64,000 nucleotides of DNA from Terrisporobacter mayombei (GTDB lineage: Bacteria > Bacillota > Clostridia > Peptostreptococcales > Peptostreptococcaceae). The notes beneath the pieces were generated by a model. It did not search any database. It had not been told where the DNA came from and saw only the letters and a list, made by a program, of their open reading frames with translations. The stretch spans positions 806,001 through 870,000 of the forward strand of contig NZ_JAHZMP010000001.1 in assembly GCF_020748465.1 (NCBI RefSeq), read 5' to 3'. Position 1 is the stretch's first letter. Every line of letters starts with the position of its first letter. The position numbers and the translations under genes are program-made. This document shows, piece by piece, positions 38,466 to 48,052 of this stretch.

Positions 38466-38538
38466 AAAATCACCTCCGTCTTCTGTGGTATATACATATT
38501 TAGTTTTTTTGTGCCTGCCTTCCTTTAATGACTTATAC

Positions 38539-38570
38539 AAAAATTCATACATAAAAGAGTATGAATTTTT
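38539..38570. repeat. Perfect 12-bp inverted repeat upstream of ftsL
   Basis: AAAAATTCATAC-ATAAAAGA-GTATGAATTTTT. Ends in A- and T-runs, so it may terminate transcripts in either direction or act as an attenuator in the ftsL leader. Confidence 0.6.
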
Positions 38571-38857
38571 ATATGTAGAACATTTTTTTAAAAAATTTAT
38601 ATTTTTTTGAAGTATTAAATAGAACTAAATACGTTCATTTTCTTTATATTTTTAATAAAGTAATTTATACTTAAGTTAATATTTCTTTAAAAGAAATAAC
38701 TGTTGTTTATGAAATAATTAAAGCATGAGAAAAATTGTGACTTTACTAATTAGTATTAAAAAGAAATTACATAAAAACTCTGTGCTTGGCTTTAAATAAT
38801 ATAAAGTAAGGAATATATTGATAAAATATTTTTATGTTTTAATAAAAGGAGGAATAT
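38571..38857. other. Divergent promoter region between ftsL and a lipoprotein gene
   Basis: About 290 nt of AT-rich DNA serving two genes that read away from each other. No strong -35/-10 pair stood out on either strand. Confidence 0.4.
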
Positions 38858-39292
38858 ATGAGAAAGAGATTATTATTAATTATACTAATATCCACTGCTA
38901 TTGTTTTTTATGGTTGTAACAAAAATTCAAAGGAAGATAGTCCTGTTTCCCTATCTTCCGTAGATATAAGTTCATTAAATAATAAAAAAATATTAGATGT
39001 AATATATGACAATGATTTAGAAGAAGGCGTTTATCAGATAATAACAAGTAACAATAAATATATATTTTTTAAGGGTGTCAAAAATGAATATATTGATGTA
39101 AGTTCAGACCTCGAAGATAAAATACTTGTAATAAACTGTAATACTATATCCTCTTCTGAAGAGGTGAATAAACTATATGTTATAAGAGAAAAAAATTCAA
39201 CTTCATCAAAAGATAAAAATTTATTTTTCGATACAATAATGTTAGAAGTAAATAATAAAGAAGTTCCATTTAATTCTGTACACACCTTATAA
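38858..39292 (+). CDS. Putative lipoprotein of unknown function
   Basis: 144 residues. N-terminal signal with basic start MRKRLLL, a hydrophobic core and lipobox VFYGC, so Cys19-20 is the likely lipidated residue. The mature part is Ser- and Asn-rich, then mixed alpha/beta (LEEGVYQIITSNNKYIFFKG) with no recognised domain. Ribosome site AGGAGG precedes the ATG. Convergent with the MATE gene and sharing its terminator. It lies in the segment that interrupts the division cluster. Not recognised beyond lipoprotein. Confidence 0.75.
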   Translation: MRKRLLLIILISTAIVFYGCNKNSKEDSPVSLSSVDISSLNNKKILDVIYDNDLEEGVYQIITSNNKYIFFKGVKNEYIDVSSDLEDKILVINCNTISSSEEVNKLYVIREKNSTSSKDKNLFFDTIMLEVNNKEVPFNSVHTL

Positions 39293-39324
39293 TAAAACAG
39301 ATAAATTATGAATTTCTACCATCT

Positions 39325-39353
39325 AAAAAAGCTCATTTTATAATGAGCTTTTT
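39325..39353. terminator. Shared terminator of lipoprotein and MATE genes
   Basis: AAAAAAGCTCATT / AATGAGCTTTTT hairpin; overlaps the MATE stop codon by two bases. Confidence 0.85.
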
Positions 39354-40704
39354 AAATTTCATGTAATTTCCACTTATTTCCCTTATATCTAGTAATAAAG
39401 CATGCTACTCTGAATACCCAATCTATACTCATGGCTACCCATACACCAAAAACTCCCATATTCATATATCTTCCTAATACATAACTAAAACCAATTCTAA
39501 AAATCCACATAGATAAAATAGCAACTATCATACAAAACTTAACATCATTTGCTGCACGAAGGGTATTGGGAAGGACAAAAGAAACTGTCAATATAATAAT
39601 TGATAAGCTTCCATGATATAAAATAATATTTTTTGAAATTGTTGCTGTATAATCAGATAGATTATATGCCTTTAGAATTAATGGCATACTTATAAAAGTA
39701 AGTATTACAGCTAAGGATATGCATATAGTACTTATCTTAACTAGTTTTCTTGTATAATATTTTGTTTGATCGTAATCTCCTGCACCTATACATTGAGATG
39801 TTACAGAAAGGGTGGCCTGGCTAATTGCCATACCTGGTATAATTTGAAAAAGTCCAACAGCATTTGCTACAGCATTAGCTGCAATAGCTGCAGTTCCAAA
39901 GGTCGCAATTAAGTTTAGAACAATAATTTTTCCAAGTTGAAACATTCCATTTTCCAGACCATTTGGAATACCAATATGAAGTATTTTCCTGATTAATATT
40001 CTATCAAATTTCATGCACATTTTTTTAGATAAGTGAATTTGTAAATTATCATTTTTTATTAATATAAAAATTACTAAAGCAGCCACAACTCTAGAAAAAA
40101 CCGTAGGTATGGCTGCACCTGCAATTCCCATTTTAAAAACATAAATTAGAAAATAGTTTCCTATTAGGTTTATTAGATTCATCATAATGGCTATTTTCAT
40201 TGTGATTTTTGAATTTCCCATAGCTCGAAATAAAGCTGCCCCACCATTGTATATAGCTATAAAAGGAATTGACATAAATACTATGGTTAAATAAGTACTA
40301 GAATAGTTCATAACATCTTGTTCTATATGTCCAAAAACTATATGAAGAATAAAGTATTTGCATAAATACCCTAGTATCATAACAGTAATAGAACTTAAAG
40401 AAAGAAAAAGTATAAGTTGATCAGCGCTCTTACATGCATTATCCTCCTTTTTCTGACCTAAATACTGACCTGATACAACTGCGCCTCCAGTAGCAAGTGC
40501 TGTAAATATATTTATTACAAGGATATTTATACTATCTACTAAAGATACAGCAGATACTGCAGCTTCACCTATGCTAGCGATCATTATTGAGTCCACTAAC
40601 CCTACAGTTACTAGTAAAAATTGCTCTATTATTAATGGAAAAATAAGTTTATATAAATTTTTATCTGAGAATAAGTATTCCCGCGTCTTTGGAGTAATTT
40701 CCAT
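39352..40704 (-). CDS. MATE family multidrug/Na+ antiporter
   Basis: 450 residues with 12 predicted helices. Features: LIIEQFLLVTVGLVDSIMIASIGEAAVSAVS at the N-terminus and the second-half repeat GIPNGLENGMFQLGKIIV with AIAANAVANAVGLFQIIPGMAISQATLSVTSQCIGAG. Exports organic cations or drugs by Na+ or H+ exchange; the substrate is unknown. The ATG at 40704 has a run of seven G upstream (GGGGGGG); the frame open to 40734 lacks a site. It is one of three genes between rsmH and ftsL. Confidence 0.93.
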   Translation of the reverse strand: MEITPKTREYLFSDKNLYKLIFPLIIEQFLLVTVGLVDSIMIASIGEAAVSAVSLVDSINILVINIFTALATGGAVVSGQYLGQKKEDNACKSADQLILFLSLSSITVMILGYLCKYFILHIVFGHIEQDVMNYSSTYLTIVFMSIPFIAIYNGGAALFRAMGNSKITMKIAIMMNLINLIGNYFLIYVFKMGIAGAAIPTVFSRVVAALVIFILIKNDNLQIHLSKKMCMKFDRILIRKILHIGIPNGLENGMFQLGKIIVLNLIATFGTAAIAANAVANAVGLFQIIPGMAISQATLSVTSQCIGAGDYDQTKYYTRKLVKISTICISLAVILTFISMPLILKAYNLSDYTATISKNIILYHGSLSIIILTVSFVLPNTLRAANDVKFCMIVAILSMWIFRIGFSYVLGRYMNMGVFGVWVAMSIDWVFRVACFITRYKGNKWKLHEI

Positions 40705-40796
40705 ATAAGCACCCCCCCTTATAACATTCACCAATAATTATAACAGATATTTAATTTATATTCAGAAGCTGAGAATTATAATTGCGCAATACAAAA

Positions 40797-40822
40797 AGAA
40801 AGATGATACTTCTCATCTTCAT
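40797..40822 (-). terminator. Weak terminator after metY
   Basis: AAGATGA / TCATCTT stem followed by CTTTTTG on the minus strand, directly after the metY stop. Confidence 0.5.
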
Positions 40823-40826
40823 TTTT

Positions 40827-42116
40827 CTATAATGATGCTTTTTCTAAAGCTTGATTCAAATCCCATATTAAATCATTTACATCTTCAATCCCTACAGAAA
40901 CTCTTATCATATCTGGAGTAACTCCTGCCAATTCTTGCTCTTTTTCATTTAGTTGAGCATGAGTTGTACTAGCTGGATGAATTACAAGTGATTTAGCATC
41001 TGCCACATTAGCAAGATGAGAAAAAATTTGAAGAGATTCTATAAATTTAATTCCAGCTTCTAGTCCTCCTCTTATTCCAAAAGTAAATATTGATCCTGGT
41101 CCTTTAGGTAAATACTTTTGGCATAAATCATAATATTTATTTTCTTTTAAACCTGGATAGTTGACCCATGCAACTTGAGGATGATTATTTAAAAATTCTG
41201 TGATTTTCTTAGTATTCTCCACATGTCTTTCAACTCTTAATGATAAAGTTTCAAGTCCTAACAATAATTGGAATGCATTTTGTGCACTTAGGCAAGCTCC
41301 TGTATCTCTTAGATATTGAGCTAGAAGCTTTGTAGTATAAGCTGATTTTCCACAATCTTTAGCATAGTTTAAACCATTGTAAGATAAGTCTGGTTCTGTT
41401 AAACATGGGAATTTGCCACTTTCTATCCAGTCAAAATTTCCACTATCAACTACTACTCCACCTAAAGTAGTTCCATGTCCCCCTATAAATTTTGTAGCTG
41501 AATGAACAACAATATCAGCACCATAATCAAATACCTTTATTAAATAAGGCGTTCCAAAAGTATTATCTAACATAAATGGAATTTTAGCCTCATGAGCTAT
41601 TTTTGCAATTTTTTCTATATCAATTATATTTATTCCTGGGTTTCCTATAGTTTCTGCATAAACTAATCTTGTTTTATCGTTTATTGCAGCTCTAAAACTT
41701 TCTGGGTCATCAGGATTTACAAAATGAGTTTTAATCCCTAATTTAGGTAACATATTTGCTAATAAATTGAATGTTCCGCCATATATTGTTGGTGCAGCAA
41801 CTATTTCATCACCAACTTGAAGTATATTTAATATGGCTGCATTTATCGCTCCCATTCCAGAAGAAAAGGCTACAGCCCCTACTCCACCTTCAAGTAAAGC
41901 CATTCTTTCCTCAAATACTGCAACCGTTGGATTTGATATTCTTGAATAAATATGCCCTTGTGCCTTTAATGCAAATAAATCTGCTCCATGGTCCACACTT
42001 TCAAAGCAATAGGATGTTGTTTGATAAATTGGAACTGCTCTAGCTCCTGTTGCTGAATCTGGTTGTTGTCCCCCATGAACTTGTAATGTTGAAAAACCTA
42101 ACTTTCTTTCACTCAT
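40827..42116 (-). CDS. metY: O-acetylhomoserine sulfhydrylase (aminocarboxypropyltransferase) MetY
   Basis: PLP enzyme making homocysteine from O-acetylhomoserine and sulfide. 429 residues, typical of MetY. PLP lysine in [17 protein letters not shown]; also [26 protein letters not shown] text ([20 protein letters not shown]), TIYGGTFNL and [11 protein letters not shown]-terminal [12 protein letters not shown]. Transcribed under a SAM-I riboswitch, so it is off when S-adenosylmethionine is high. The matching acetyltransferase is metA at 54.6 kb. Confidence 0.96.
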   Translation of the reverse strand: MSERKLGFSTLQVHGGQQPDSATGARAVPIYQTTSYCFESVDHGADLFALKAQGHIYSRISNPTVAVFEERMALLEGGVGAVAFSSGMGAINAAILNILQVGDEIVAAPTIYGGTFNLLANMLPKLGIKTHFVNPDDPESFRAAINDKTRLVYAETIGNPGINIIDIEKIAKIAHEAKIPFMLDNTFGTPYLIKVFDYGADIVVHSATKFIGGHGTTLGGVVVDSGNFDWIESGKFPCLTEPDLSYNGLNYAKDCGKSAYTTKLLAQYLRDTGACLSAQNAFQLLLGLETLSLRVERHVENTKKITEFLNNHPQVAWVNYPGLKENKYYDLCQKYLPKGPGSIFTFGIRGGLEAGIKFIESLQIFSHLANVADAKSLVIHPASTTHAQLNEKEQELAGVTPDMIRVSVGIEDVNDLIWDLNQALEKASL

Positions 42117-42197
42117 AATTTGTATCCCCCTTGTTATTTAATATAAATAATATTAAACAATATATAAAAAACCTTACAAATTACATCTCATAAAATA

Positions 42198-42236
42198 AAA
42201 AAGGTTCTTTTATCCTTAAAGATAAAAGAACCTTAA
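42198..42236 (-). terminator. SAM-riboswitch expression-platform terminator
   Basis: AAGGTTCTTTTATC / GATAAAAGAACCTT stem with T-run on the minus strand, between the S-box aptamer and metY. Confidence 0.85.
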
Positions 42237-42250
42237 TAATCTAAGATTTA

Positions 42251-42350
42251 CCTCTTATCTTTCTTATGTTTCCATAAGTAGGATTTAGCACCTATCTAAT
42301 ATAGGTTGCCGGACTTCTCAGGGCCTATTCCCTCCATCACTCTTGATAAG
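42251..42350 (-). promoter_or_regulatory. SAM-I (S-box) riboswitch aptamer of metY
   Basis: Minus strand reads CTTATCAAGAGTGATGGAGGG, then ACTGGCCC-like 'AATAGGCCCTGAGAAGTCCGG', CAACCT, AGGTGCTAAATCC and ends GATAAGAGG. This is the full S-box core: P1 CTTATC/GATAAG, the AAGAG-GGAGGGA kink-turn segment and GCAACC/GGTGCTAAATCC. Senses S-adenosylmethionine and promotes termination. Confidence 0.97.
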
Positions 42351-42377
42351 ATTTTTTACTATTAATTTAATAAGTTA

Positions 42378-42406
42378 ATTGTATACATGTTCTTATTCAT
42401 ATGCAA
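42378..42406 (-). promoter_or_regulatory. SigA-type promoter of the metY riboswitch transcript
   Basis: Minus strand TTGCAT (42401-42406), 17-nt spacer, TACAAT (42378-42383), about 28 nt upstream of the aptamer, in the short gap after rsmH. Confidence 0.6.
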
Positions 42407-42415
42407 TAATAAAAA

Positions 42416-43354
42416 TTATTTTTTTTGAGCTACCCTAAGTTTTGCACTTCTCGCTCTTGGATTTCTTTCAATTTCTTCATCACTAGGAATTATTGGTTTT
42501 CTTGTTATAATCTTAACTTCTGATTTTTTGTCACATTGACAAATTGGTAGTTCTGGTGGACAAACACAACTTAAAGCTAAATCTTTGAATTCATTTTTTA
42601 CTATTCTATCTTCTAAAGAATGGAAGGTTATCACACAAACTCTTCCTCCTTTATTCATAATAGAAACAGCATCTTCAATCATTTTGTTTATTACACCAAG
42701 CTCGTTATTTACTTCTATTCTTATGGCTTGGAAAGTTCTCTTTGCTGGATGTGGTCCATCCATTCTAGCTTTTTTAGGTATTGCTTTTTTTATAACGTCT
42801 ACAAGTTCACCAGTTTTTTCTATTGGACCATTCGCTTCTCTTTCTTCTACTATAAATTTAGCAATTCTCTTTGCCCAATTATCTTCGCCATAATCTCTGA
42901 TTATCTTAGCTAATTGCTCTTCACTATAAGTATTTACCACATCATAAGCAGAAAAGTCTTTTCTAACGTCCATTCTCATATCTAGTGGTGCATCATGCAT
43001 ATAAGAGAATCCTCTATCAGCTTCATCAAGTTGATGAGAAGATACACCTAAGTCAGCAAGAACTCCATCTATTTTATAAACACCTATTTTTTCTAATTCT
43101 GATTTAATATTTTCAAAATTACTGTGTACAAATTTTACTCTATCTGAATACTCTGCCAGTCTTTCTTTTGCCGTAGCTATGGCATTTTTATCTTGATCAA
43201 ATCCAATAAATAAACCTTTATCAGATAATCTCTTTACTATTTCTTTTGAATGTCCTGCACCACCCATAGTACAGTCCACATATACTCCATCTTCTTTTAT
43301 GTTTAAATTTTCAATACATTCATCTAGTAGTACTGATACATGATTAAATTCCAT
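42416..43354 (-). CDS. rsmH: 16S rRNA (cytosine1402-N4)-methyltransferase RsmH
   Basis: Methylates C1402 in the ribosomal P site. 312 residues with SAM site [18 protein letters not shown] near residue 27, [53 protein letters not shown], and [12 protein letters not shown]. In most bacteria it directly precedes ftsL in the dcw cluster. Here a 4-kb block separates them. No mraZ precedes it: the upstream gene is lgt. Confidence 0.98.
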   Translation of the reverse strand: MEFNHVSVLLDECIENLNIKEDGVYVDCTMGGAGHSKEIVKRLSDKGLFIGFDQDKNAIATAKERLAEYSDRVKFVHSNFENIKSELEKIGVYKIDGVLADLGVSSHQLDEADRGFSYMHDAPLDMRMDVRKDFSAYDVVNTYSEEQLAKIIRDYGEDNWAKRIAKFIVEEREANGPIEKTGELVDVIKKAIPKKARMDGPHPAKRTFQAIRIEVNNELGVINKMIEDAVSIMNKGGRVCVITFHSLEDRIVKNEFKDLALSCVCPPELPICQCDKKSEVKIITRKPIIPSDEEIERNPRARSAKLRVAQKK

Positions 43355-43387
43355 TTTTTCTTCTCCTTAAGAGTTACTAGTTAGCCT

Positions 43388-44116
43388 CTATTTTTTCTTC
43401 TTCAATAATATTTTATGTAAAATTAAACAAACTATAATAGTTACTAAACTTATTACTTGAGCCATTCTAAGTGGACCAATCATAAGAGAATCTGTTCTAA
43501 GTCCCTCTATGAAAAATCTTCCTATTGAATATAAAATTAAATACGATATAGCTAATTGGCCTTCATATTTTTTCTTCTTTCTAAAACACCACAAAAATAT
43601 GAATATACCTAAATCCCAGATAGATTCATATAAAAACGTTGGATGAACTTTCATGCCATCAACAATTATTCCCCAAGGTAAAGAAGTTGGACCTCCATGT
43701 GCTTCTCCATTTATAAAATTTCCCCATCTTCCTATGGCTTGACCTAAAGGTATACCAATCATTACCGTATCAGCCATCTTAAAGAAATTAATTTTTTTAA
43801 TTTTAGTATATATGAACCCAGCCAATATACCACCAATTAAAGCTCCATGTATTGCCATACCTCCTCCTCTGAAATTTAATATTTCAGATAGATTATTAGA
43901 ATACCAAGACCAATTAAAAATAACATAGTAAAGTCTAGCACCAATTAAACCACAAGGTATTGCTATTATAGCTAAGTTTAGTAAATCATCTTCACTTATA
44001 TTTACTCTTTTTCCTTCTCTTAGCGCTATAAACACGCATATTATCATAGCCAATGCCATTAATACGCCATACCACATTACATCTAAACCAAATATTGTGA
44101 ATGCCACTCTATCCAT
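43388..44116 (-). CDS. lgt: Prolipoprotein diacylglyceryl transferase Lgt
   Basis: Transfers diacylglycerol from phosphatidylglycerol to lipobox cysteines. 242 residues with seven hydrophobic helices. Lgt signature GQAIGRWGNFINGEAHGGPT near residue 125-145, with HGALIGGILAGF and HPTFLYES. Sits between cpsB (11-nt gap) and rsmH (33-nt gap). It would process the lipoproteins encoded at 38.9 and possibly 52.4 kb. Confidence 0.97.
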   Translation of the reverse strand: MDRVAFTIFGLDVMWYGVLMALAMIICVFIALREGKRVNISEDDLLNLAIIAIPCGLIGARLYYVIFNWSWYSNNLSEILNFRGGGMAIHGALIGGILAGFIYTKIKKINFFKMADTVMIGIPLGQAIGRWGNFINGEAHGGPTSLPWGIIVDGMKVHPTFLYESIWDLGIFIFLWCFRKKKKYEGQLAISYLILYSIGRFFIEGLRTDSLMIGPLRMAQVISLVTIIVCLILHKILLKKKK

Positions 44117-44127
44117 TATTTCACCTC

Positions 44128-44910
44128 TTATAATTTAAATAATCTTTTAAAAAATCCTTTTTTCTTTACTTCCTCTTTACAAGGTTTTGACACATATAGA
44201 TCTTCATTATTTATTATTGCATTATTATTTTTAATGAATAAATTATCTGCCATTTCTTTTGAATATTTTTCGCATACATATTTGTAGGCATCTAAAAATA
44301 TTGGTGTTCTTCTTTTGCTACGATGAGCATCTGTTCCTACAATATGAACCATATTTCGGCTTATTAGTGTATTACAAGTTCTTTGTAATTCTTTTCCACT
44401 TTTGCCTAAAATACTATGAGAGTTTATTTGTATTATAGCTCCAGCTTCAATAACTTCATATATTAACTCAGGATTTTCTTGAACCTCTCTATATCTTTCC
44501 ACATGTGCAAAAACTGGTATATAGTTTTTTTCTTTTAATTCATATACTATATTACATAAATCACTTGGAAAATTTGTAGGAGGAAGTTCGATAAGTATGT
44601 ATCTACTATTATTTAAAGTATAAAAATCTAATTCATCAATTTGTTTTATTAAATCATTAGTATAGTAAATTTCATTCCCAATTAACACTTCAATATCTAT
44701 CATATTTTCTCTTAAAATATTATTAAAATCTTTTAGCTCTTTTAATAGTTCTTCGCCTTTTTTGTACCTGAAATCTGGATGATAATGTGATGTATTAATA
44801 ATTTTTTTTATACCTTGTTCCCTAGCTATGAGAGCCATTTCTATAGACTCATTTAAGCTTCTAGAACCATCATCTACTTCAGGCAAAATGTGGCAATGTA
44901 TATCAATCAT
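44128..44910 (-). CDS. CpsB/CapC-family PHP protein-tyrosine phosphatase
   Basis: Metal-dependent phosphatase of the PHP fold, usually acting on tyrosine kinases of capsule synthesis. 260 residues. Metal motifs: DIHCHILPEVDDGSRS at 3-18, NTSHYHPDF, VFAHVERYREV and VGTDAHRSKRR. No BY-kinase or wzx/wzy genes are adjacent, so the target is not given by context. Next gene is lgt. The tail is basic (KKKGFFKRLFKL), perhaps membrane-touching. Confidence 0.9.
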   Translation of the reverse strand: MIDIHCHILPEVDDGSRSLNESIEMALIAREQGIKKIINTSHYHPDFRYKKGEELLKELKDFNNILRENMIDIEVLIGNEIYYTNDLIKQIDELDFYTLNNSRYILIELPPTNFPSDLCNIVYELKEKNYIPVFAHVERYREVQENPELIYEVIEAGAIIQINSHSILGKSGKELQRTCNTLISRNMVHIVGTDAHRSKRRTPIFLDAYKYVCEKYSKEMADNLFIKNNNAIINNEDLYVSKPCKEEVKKKGFFKRLFKL

Positions 44911-45031
44911 AAAACATAGCCTCCTTCTACCCTAAACAATTATCCCTTTCATTTTTTATTATATCAGTTTCTTAATAATAAAAAAATAGAATGCCTTAAT
45001 TATAATTAATTAATAAATATTTTACAATGAA

Positions 45032-45100
45032 AAAAGGATAATTATCGTCAAATTTAACTAAAATTATATCTTTAATTAAAATTGACTAATTACCCTTTAT
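45032..45100 (-). terminator. Probable terminator downstream of ymfH
   Basis: Long imperfect hairpin AAAGGGTAATTAGTCAA ... TTTGACGATAATTATCCTTTTTT on the minus strand, 30 nt after the stop. Ends in a T-run. Confidence 0.55.
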
Positions 45101-45129
45101 TTTATTACATTTTTATTTTTATATAAGTA

Positions 45130-46416
45130 TTATCTAGGTTCTGCGATAGATATAACACAATTTTCTTCTCTAAAATGATTATTTAGTCTTTCACTTACCT
45201 CTTCAAATGTGATTTCCTTCATTACCTCCACATAGTCAAGTAAATTTATACCTTTAAATTTGTACGTTATAAAGTTATTAGCAATAAAAGTAACTGAATC
45301 AAAATATTTAATAAAGTTGCCTATATTTTTTTTCTTTGTTCTTTCAAAACCTTCTTTGTCTAAACCTTCTAATTTAAATTTTTCAATATAAGACATTATT
45401 ATTTCTTTTACTTTATGAGGATCTTTTGATTCACCACCTATAGATGTATATGAATAATCTACTTGTGATGAGAATCCTGCTCCAAAATTTGGTGTTATAA
45501 GGCCTTGCATATATAAATCTTCGTATATAGCACTACCTTTTTTGAATAGCATATCTGTAATGATATCTGTCATTACTTCGTATCTCAATAATTCTTCACC
45601 CTTCATTCCTACTTTGTCATCTTTAAAGCAAATTGAAAACATTGGCATAGAGATTGGGAATTTTGCTACAATCTCTTTTTGCTTGACTTCCTTAGGTTCT
45701 TCTGGATAAAATCTCACAATTTCTTCTTCAAGTTTTTGTATATCTTTATGATTAGCTTTTTTTATATGATTAAATACTTCTTCTTTATCTAAATCACCTA
45801 CAACAAATAAAATCATATTCCCTGGATTATAGAATGTGTTATAGCATTTATATAATTCTTCTTTAGTTATCTTATATATACTGTCCACAGTACCTGCAAT
45901 ATCTATTCTTGTAGGATGATTTACATACATAGCCTTTAAAGCATTAAAAAATACATTCCACTCTGGATCATCATTATACATTTTTATTTCTTGCTCAATT
46001 ATTCCCTTTTCTTTTTCCACATTCTCATCTGTAAAATATGGTGTTTGAACATAATCTATTAGATGTTCTAAACATTCGTAGAAATATTCTGTAGCTGAAA
46101 ATAAATAAGCTGTCATTGTAAAGTTAGTAAATGCATTGGCATTTGCTCCATATTTTGAAAACATATCAAATGCATTTCCTCCATCTGGTTGTTCAAACAT
46201 TTTATGTTCTAAGAAATGAGCAATACCAGCATTTACAAGCATTTTTTTCGTTTCATTTATAGGAATAAATTCTAAATCATTTGAACCATAATTCGTTGCA
46301 AGAACAGCATATTTTTTTGTAAATCCTTTTTTAGGCATAAAATATACATCTAAACCATTTTCTAATTTTTCATAATATAATTCTTCTTTCAATAATTCAT
46401 TAATTATTTTTTCCAT
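45130..46416 (-). CDS. M16 peptidase-like protein YmfH (EF-P modification associated)
   Basis: 428 residues of the M16 (pitrilysin) fold in two halves. The inverted zinc motif HFLEH is intact near residue 67-71 (GIAHFLEHKMFE), with the downstream Glu in EKGIIEQEIKMY. In Bacillus subtilis the YmfF/YmfH pair is linked to 5-aminopentanol modification of elongation factor P; databases call it YfmH. Its partner overlaps nearly (2-nt gap). The catalytic subunit of the pair by motif content. The third known gene (ymfI-like reductase) is not adjacent. Confidence 0.9.
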   Translation of the reverse strand: MEKIINELLKEELYYEKLENGLDVYFMPKKGFTKKYAVLATNYGSNDLEFIPINETKKMLVNAGIAHFLEHKMFEQPDGGNAFDMFSKYGANANAFTNFTMTAYLFSATEYFYECLEHLIDYVQTPYFTDENVEKEKGIIEQEIKMYNDDPEWNVFFNALKAMYVNHPTRIDIAGTVDSIYKITKEELYKCYNTFYNPGNMILFVVGDLDKEEVFNHIKKANHKDIQKLEEEIVRFYPEEPKEVKQKEIVAKFPISMPMFSICFKDDKVGMKGEELLRYEVMTDIITDMLFKKGSAIYEDLYMQGLITPNFGAGFSSQVDYSYTSIGGESKDPHKVKEIIMSYIEKFKLEGLDKEGFERTKKKNIGNFIKYFDSVTFIANNFITYKFKGINLLDYVEVMKEITFEEVSERLNNHFREENCVISIAEPR

Positions 46417-46418
46417 TT

Positions 46419-47693
46419 TTATGCCTCCTTGTTGTTACTTAAGAAGTATATAGTATCTAGCTGAATATTTTTAAATGCATCAACTATATCTTTCACTGTA
46501 ACCTTATCTATCATTTCTATAATTTTTTCTACAGTTGAGTTTGTTTGACCCATTGTTTGAGAGAAATAAAAATCTGATGCTCCTCCTATAGAGTCTTTTA
46601 TTGTTTTTAATGAACTTATTAAGGCACTTTTACTATTTAATAATTCTTCTTCTGAAATTTGCCCTTCTTTTAAGTATTCTAGTTGTTCTTTTATTAGCTT
46701 AATTGTTTTATCATAGTTTTCACTTTCTATTCCAGAAGCTATAAACATGGATGTTTTATATTTTTCTAGTGAAGAATAAATATAGTAGCATAAGCTCTCT
46801 TTTTCTCTAACATTTACAAATAACTTTGAATGAGGTCCTCCACCAAGAACATTAGAACCTACAAATAAAGAATAGTATTTATATTCGTCTTTGTAGTCAA
46901 TGTTGCATCTAAATCCCATAACAAGTTTTCCTTGAGTTATGTCCATATATTCATTTATTACCTTTACTTCATCCACATCTTTATTAAAATCTGCTCTAGG
47001 TATTTCTATTATATTTTCTCTATGAAAGTTAAATCCATTAGATATTATTTTTACTATTTCATCTTCATCAAAATTACCTTCTACAACTATATCTATGGGA
47101 GAAGTTTTCATAATTTCCATATAGTGTTCATAAAGTCCTTTGGCAGTTATTTTATCTATATCTTCTACGTAACCTAAATCACTAATTCCATATCTTTCTC
47201 CTTTAAACATTTCTTCACGAGCACGCTCAATAGCATATCTACCTTTGTCATTTATAATTGACTCTATTCTATTTTTAAGGTTTTCTTTCTCTATTCTTAC
47301 ATATTCTTCTTTGAATCCACTATCTATAACTAATGGATGATTAACTACTTCGTCTAGAAATTCCACAACAGGTTTAAATATTTTTTCGTCTAAGTATTTT
47401 TCATCTGTACTGATAATTTTAAAAGTAATTACTTGAGTTTCTCCTCTTTTACTACTATCTGCTCCTATAGAAACTCCATATAAATCATCTTGATGCTGAG
47501 ACATTTCTCTAGCACTTGGATATTTTTCACTCCCACTCTTTATTACAGAAGGAAGTAGAGCATTCATCGTTACTTCATCTCTATTTAATAATCTTTGGAT
47601 ATAAATACTTACTAAATTAGTTTTAAATTTTTCTTCTGGTATTAAAGTTAGATTAATTCCTTTACCTAGATTTATTGTTTTATTATTTTTCAT
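46419..47693 (-). CDS. M16 peptidase-like protein YmfF, inactive-type partner
   Basis: 424 residues with the same two-lobed M16 fold but without the HxxEH zinc motif: the matching segment is SAREMSQHQDDLYGVSIG. Contains the R/Y-type C-lobe segments GGGPHSKLFVNVREKESLCYYIYS, conserved in M16B. Such proteins pair with a catalytic partner, here the adjacent downstream gene, 2 nt away. Named YfmF in databases. Confidence 0.88.
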   Translation of the reverse strand: MKNNKTINLGKGINLTLIPEEKFKTNLVSIYIQRLLNRDEVTMNALLPSVIKSGSEKYPSAREMSQHQDDLYGVSIGADSSKRGETQVITFKIISTDEKYLDEKIFKPVVEFLDEVVNHPLVIDSGFKEEYVRIEKENLKNRIESIINDKGRYAIERAREEMFKGERYGISDLGYVEDIDKITAKGLYEHYMEIMKTSPIDIVVEGNFDEDEIVKIISNGFNFHRENIIEIPRADFNKDVDEVKVINEYMDITQGKLVMGFRCNIDYKDEYKYYSLFVGSNVLGGGPHSKLFVNVREKESLCYYIYSSLEKYKTSMFIASGIESENYDKTIKLIKEQLEYLKEGQISEEELLNSKSALISSLKTIKDSIGGASDFYFSQTMGQTNSTVEKIIEMIDKVTVKDIVDAFKNIQLDTIYFLSNNKEA

Positions 47694-48052
47694 TTTTACC
47701 TCCTCTTATGAGTAATCACTTGTATATACAATAAATGATTTATATATTCAAAATTTTTCCTTTTACTTAATTATATATCTTTTATTATTTTCTAAAATAC
47801 TTATTTTTATTTTGTTTACATATTTTTATTAGGATATGCCAAATCTCAAGTTAAAATCCTATTAATAATATAAATTCTTACAAAAATAATGTATTTTACA
47901 AATAATAACTTATTTCAAACGTGTTTACACATATTAAGATTATGATGTATAATCAATATGTATGTCTAGAAAATACTAAGAAGTGTTTATAATTTATGTA
48001 TAAATAAAATTGACAAATATGTAAATTCATATAAGAAAGGAAGATTATTAAT
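47694..48052. other. Divergent gap between ymfF and ychF
   Basis: 359 nt of AT-rich DNA between two genes reading outward. Beyond the ychF promoter no other motif was recognised; the ymfF leader shows only a ribosome site (GAGG) close to its ATG. A TTGACA near 48011 lacks a -10 at proper distance. Confidence 0.4.
47924..47953 (+). promoter_or_regulatory. SigA-type promoter of ychF
   Basis: TTTACA (47924-47929), 18-nt spacer, TATAAT (47948-47953), about 100 nt upstream of the ychF ATG. Confidence 0.65.

Noticed and set aside
48011..48036. TTGACA with TATAAG just upstream of ychF
   Set aside because: Spacing is about 14 nt, too short. The TTTACA-N18-TATAAT pair upstream is better.
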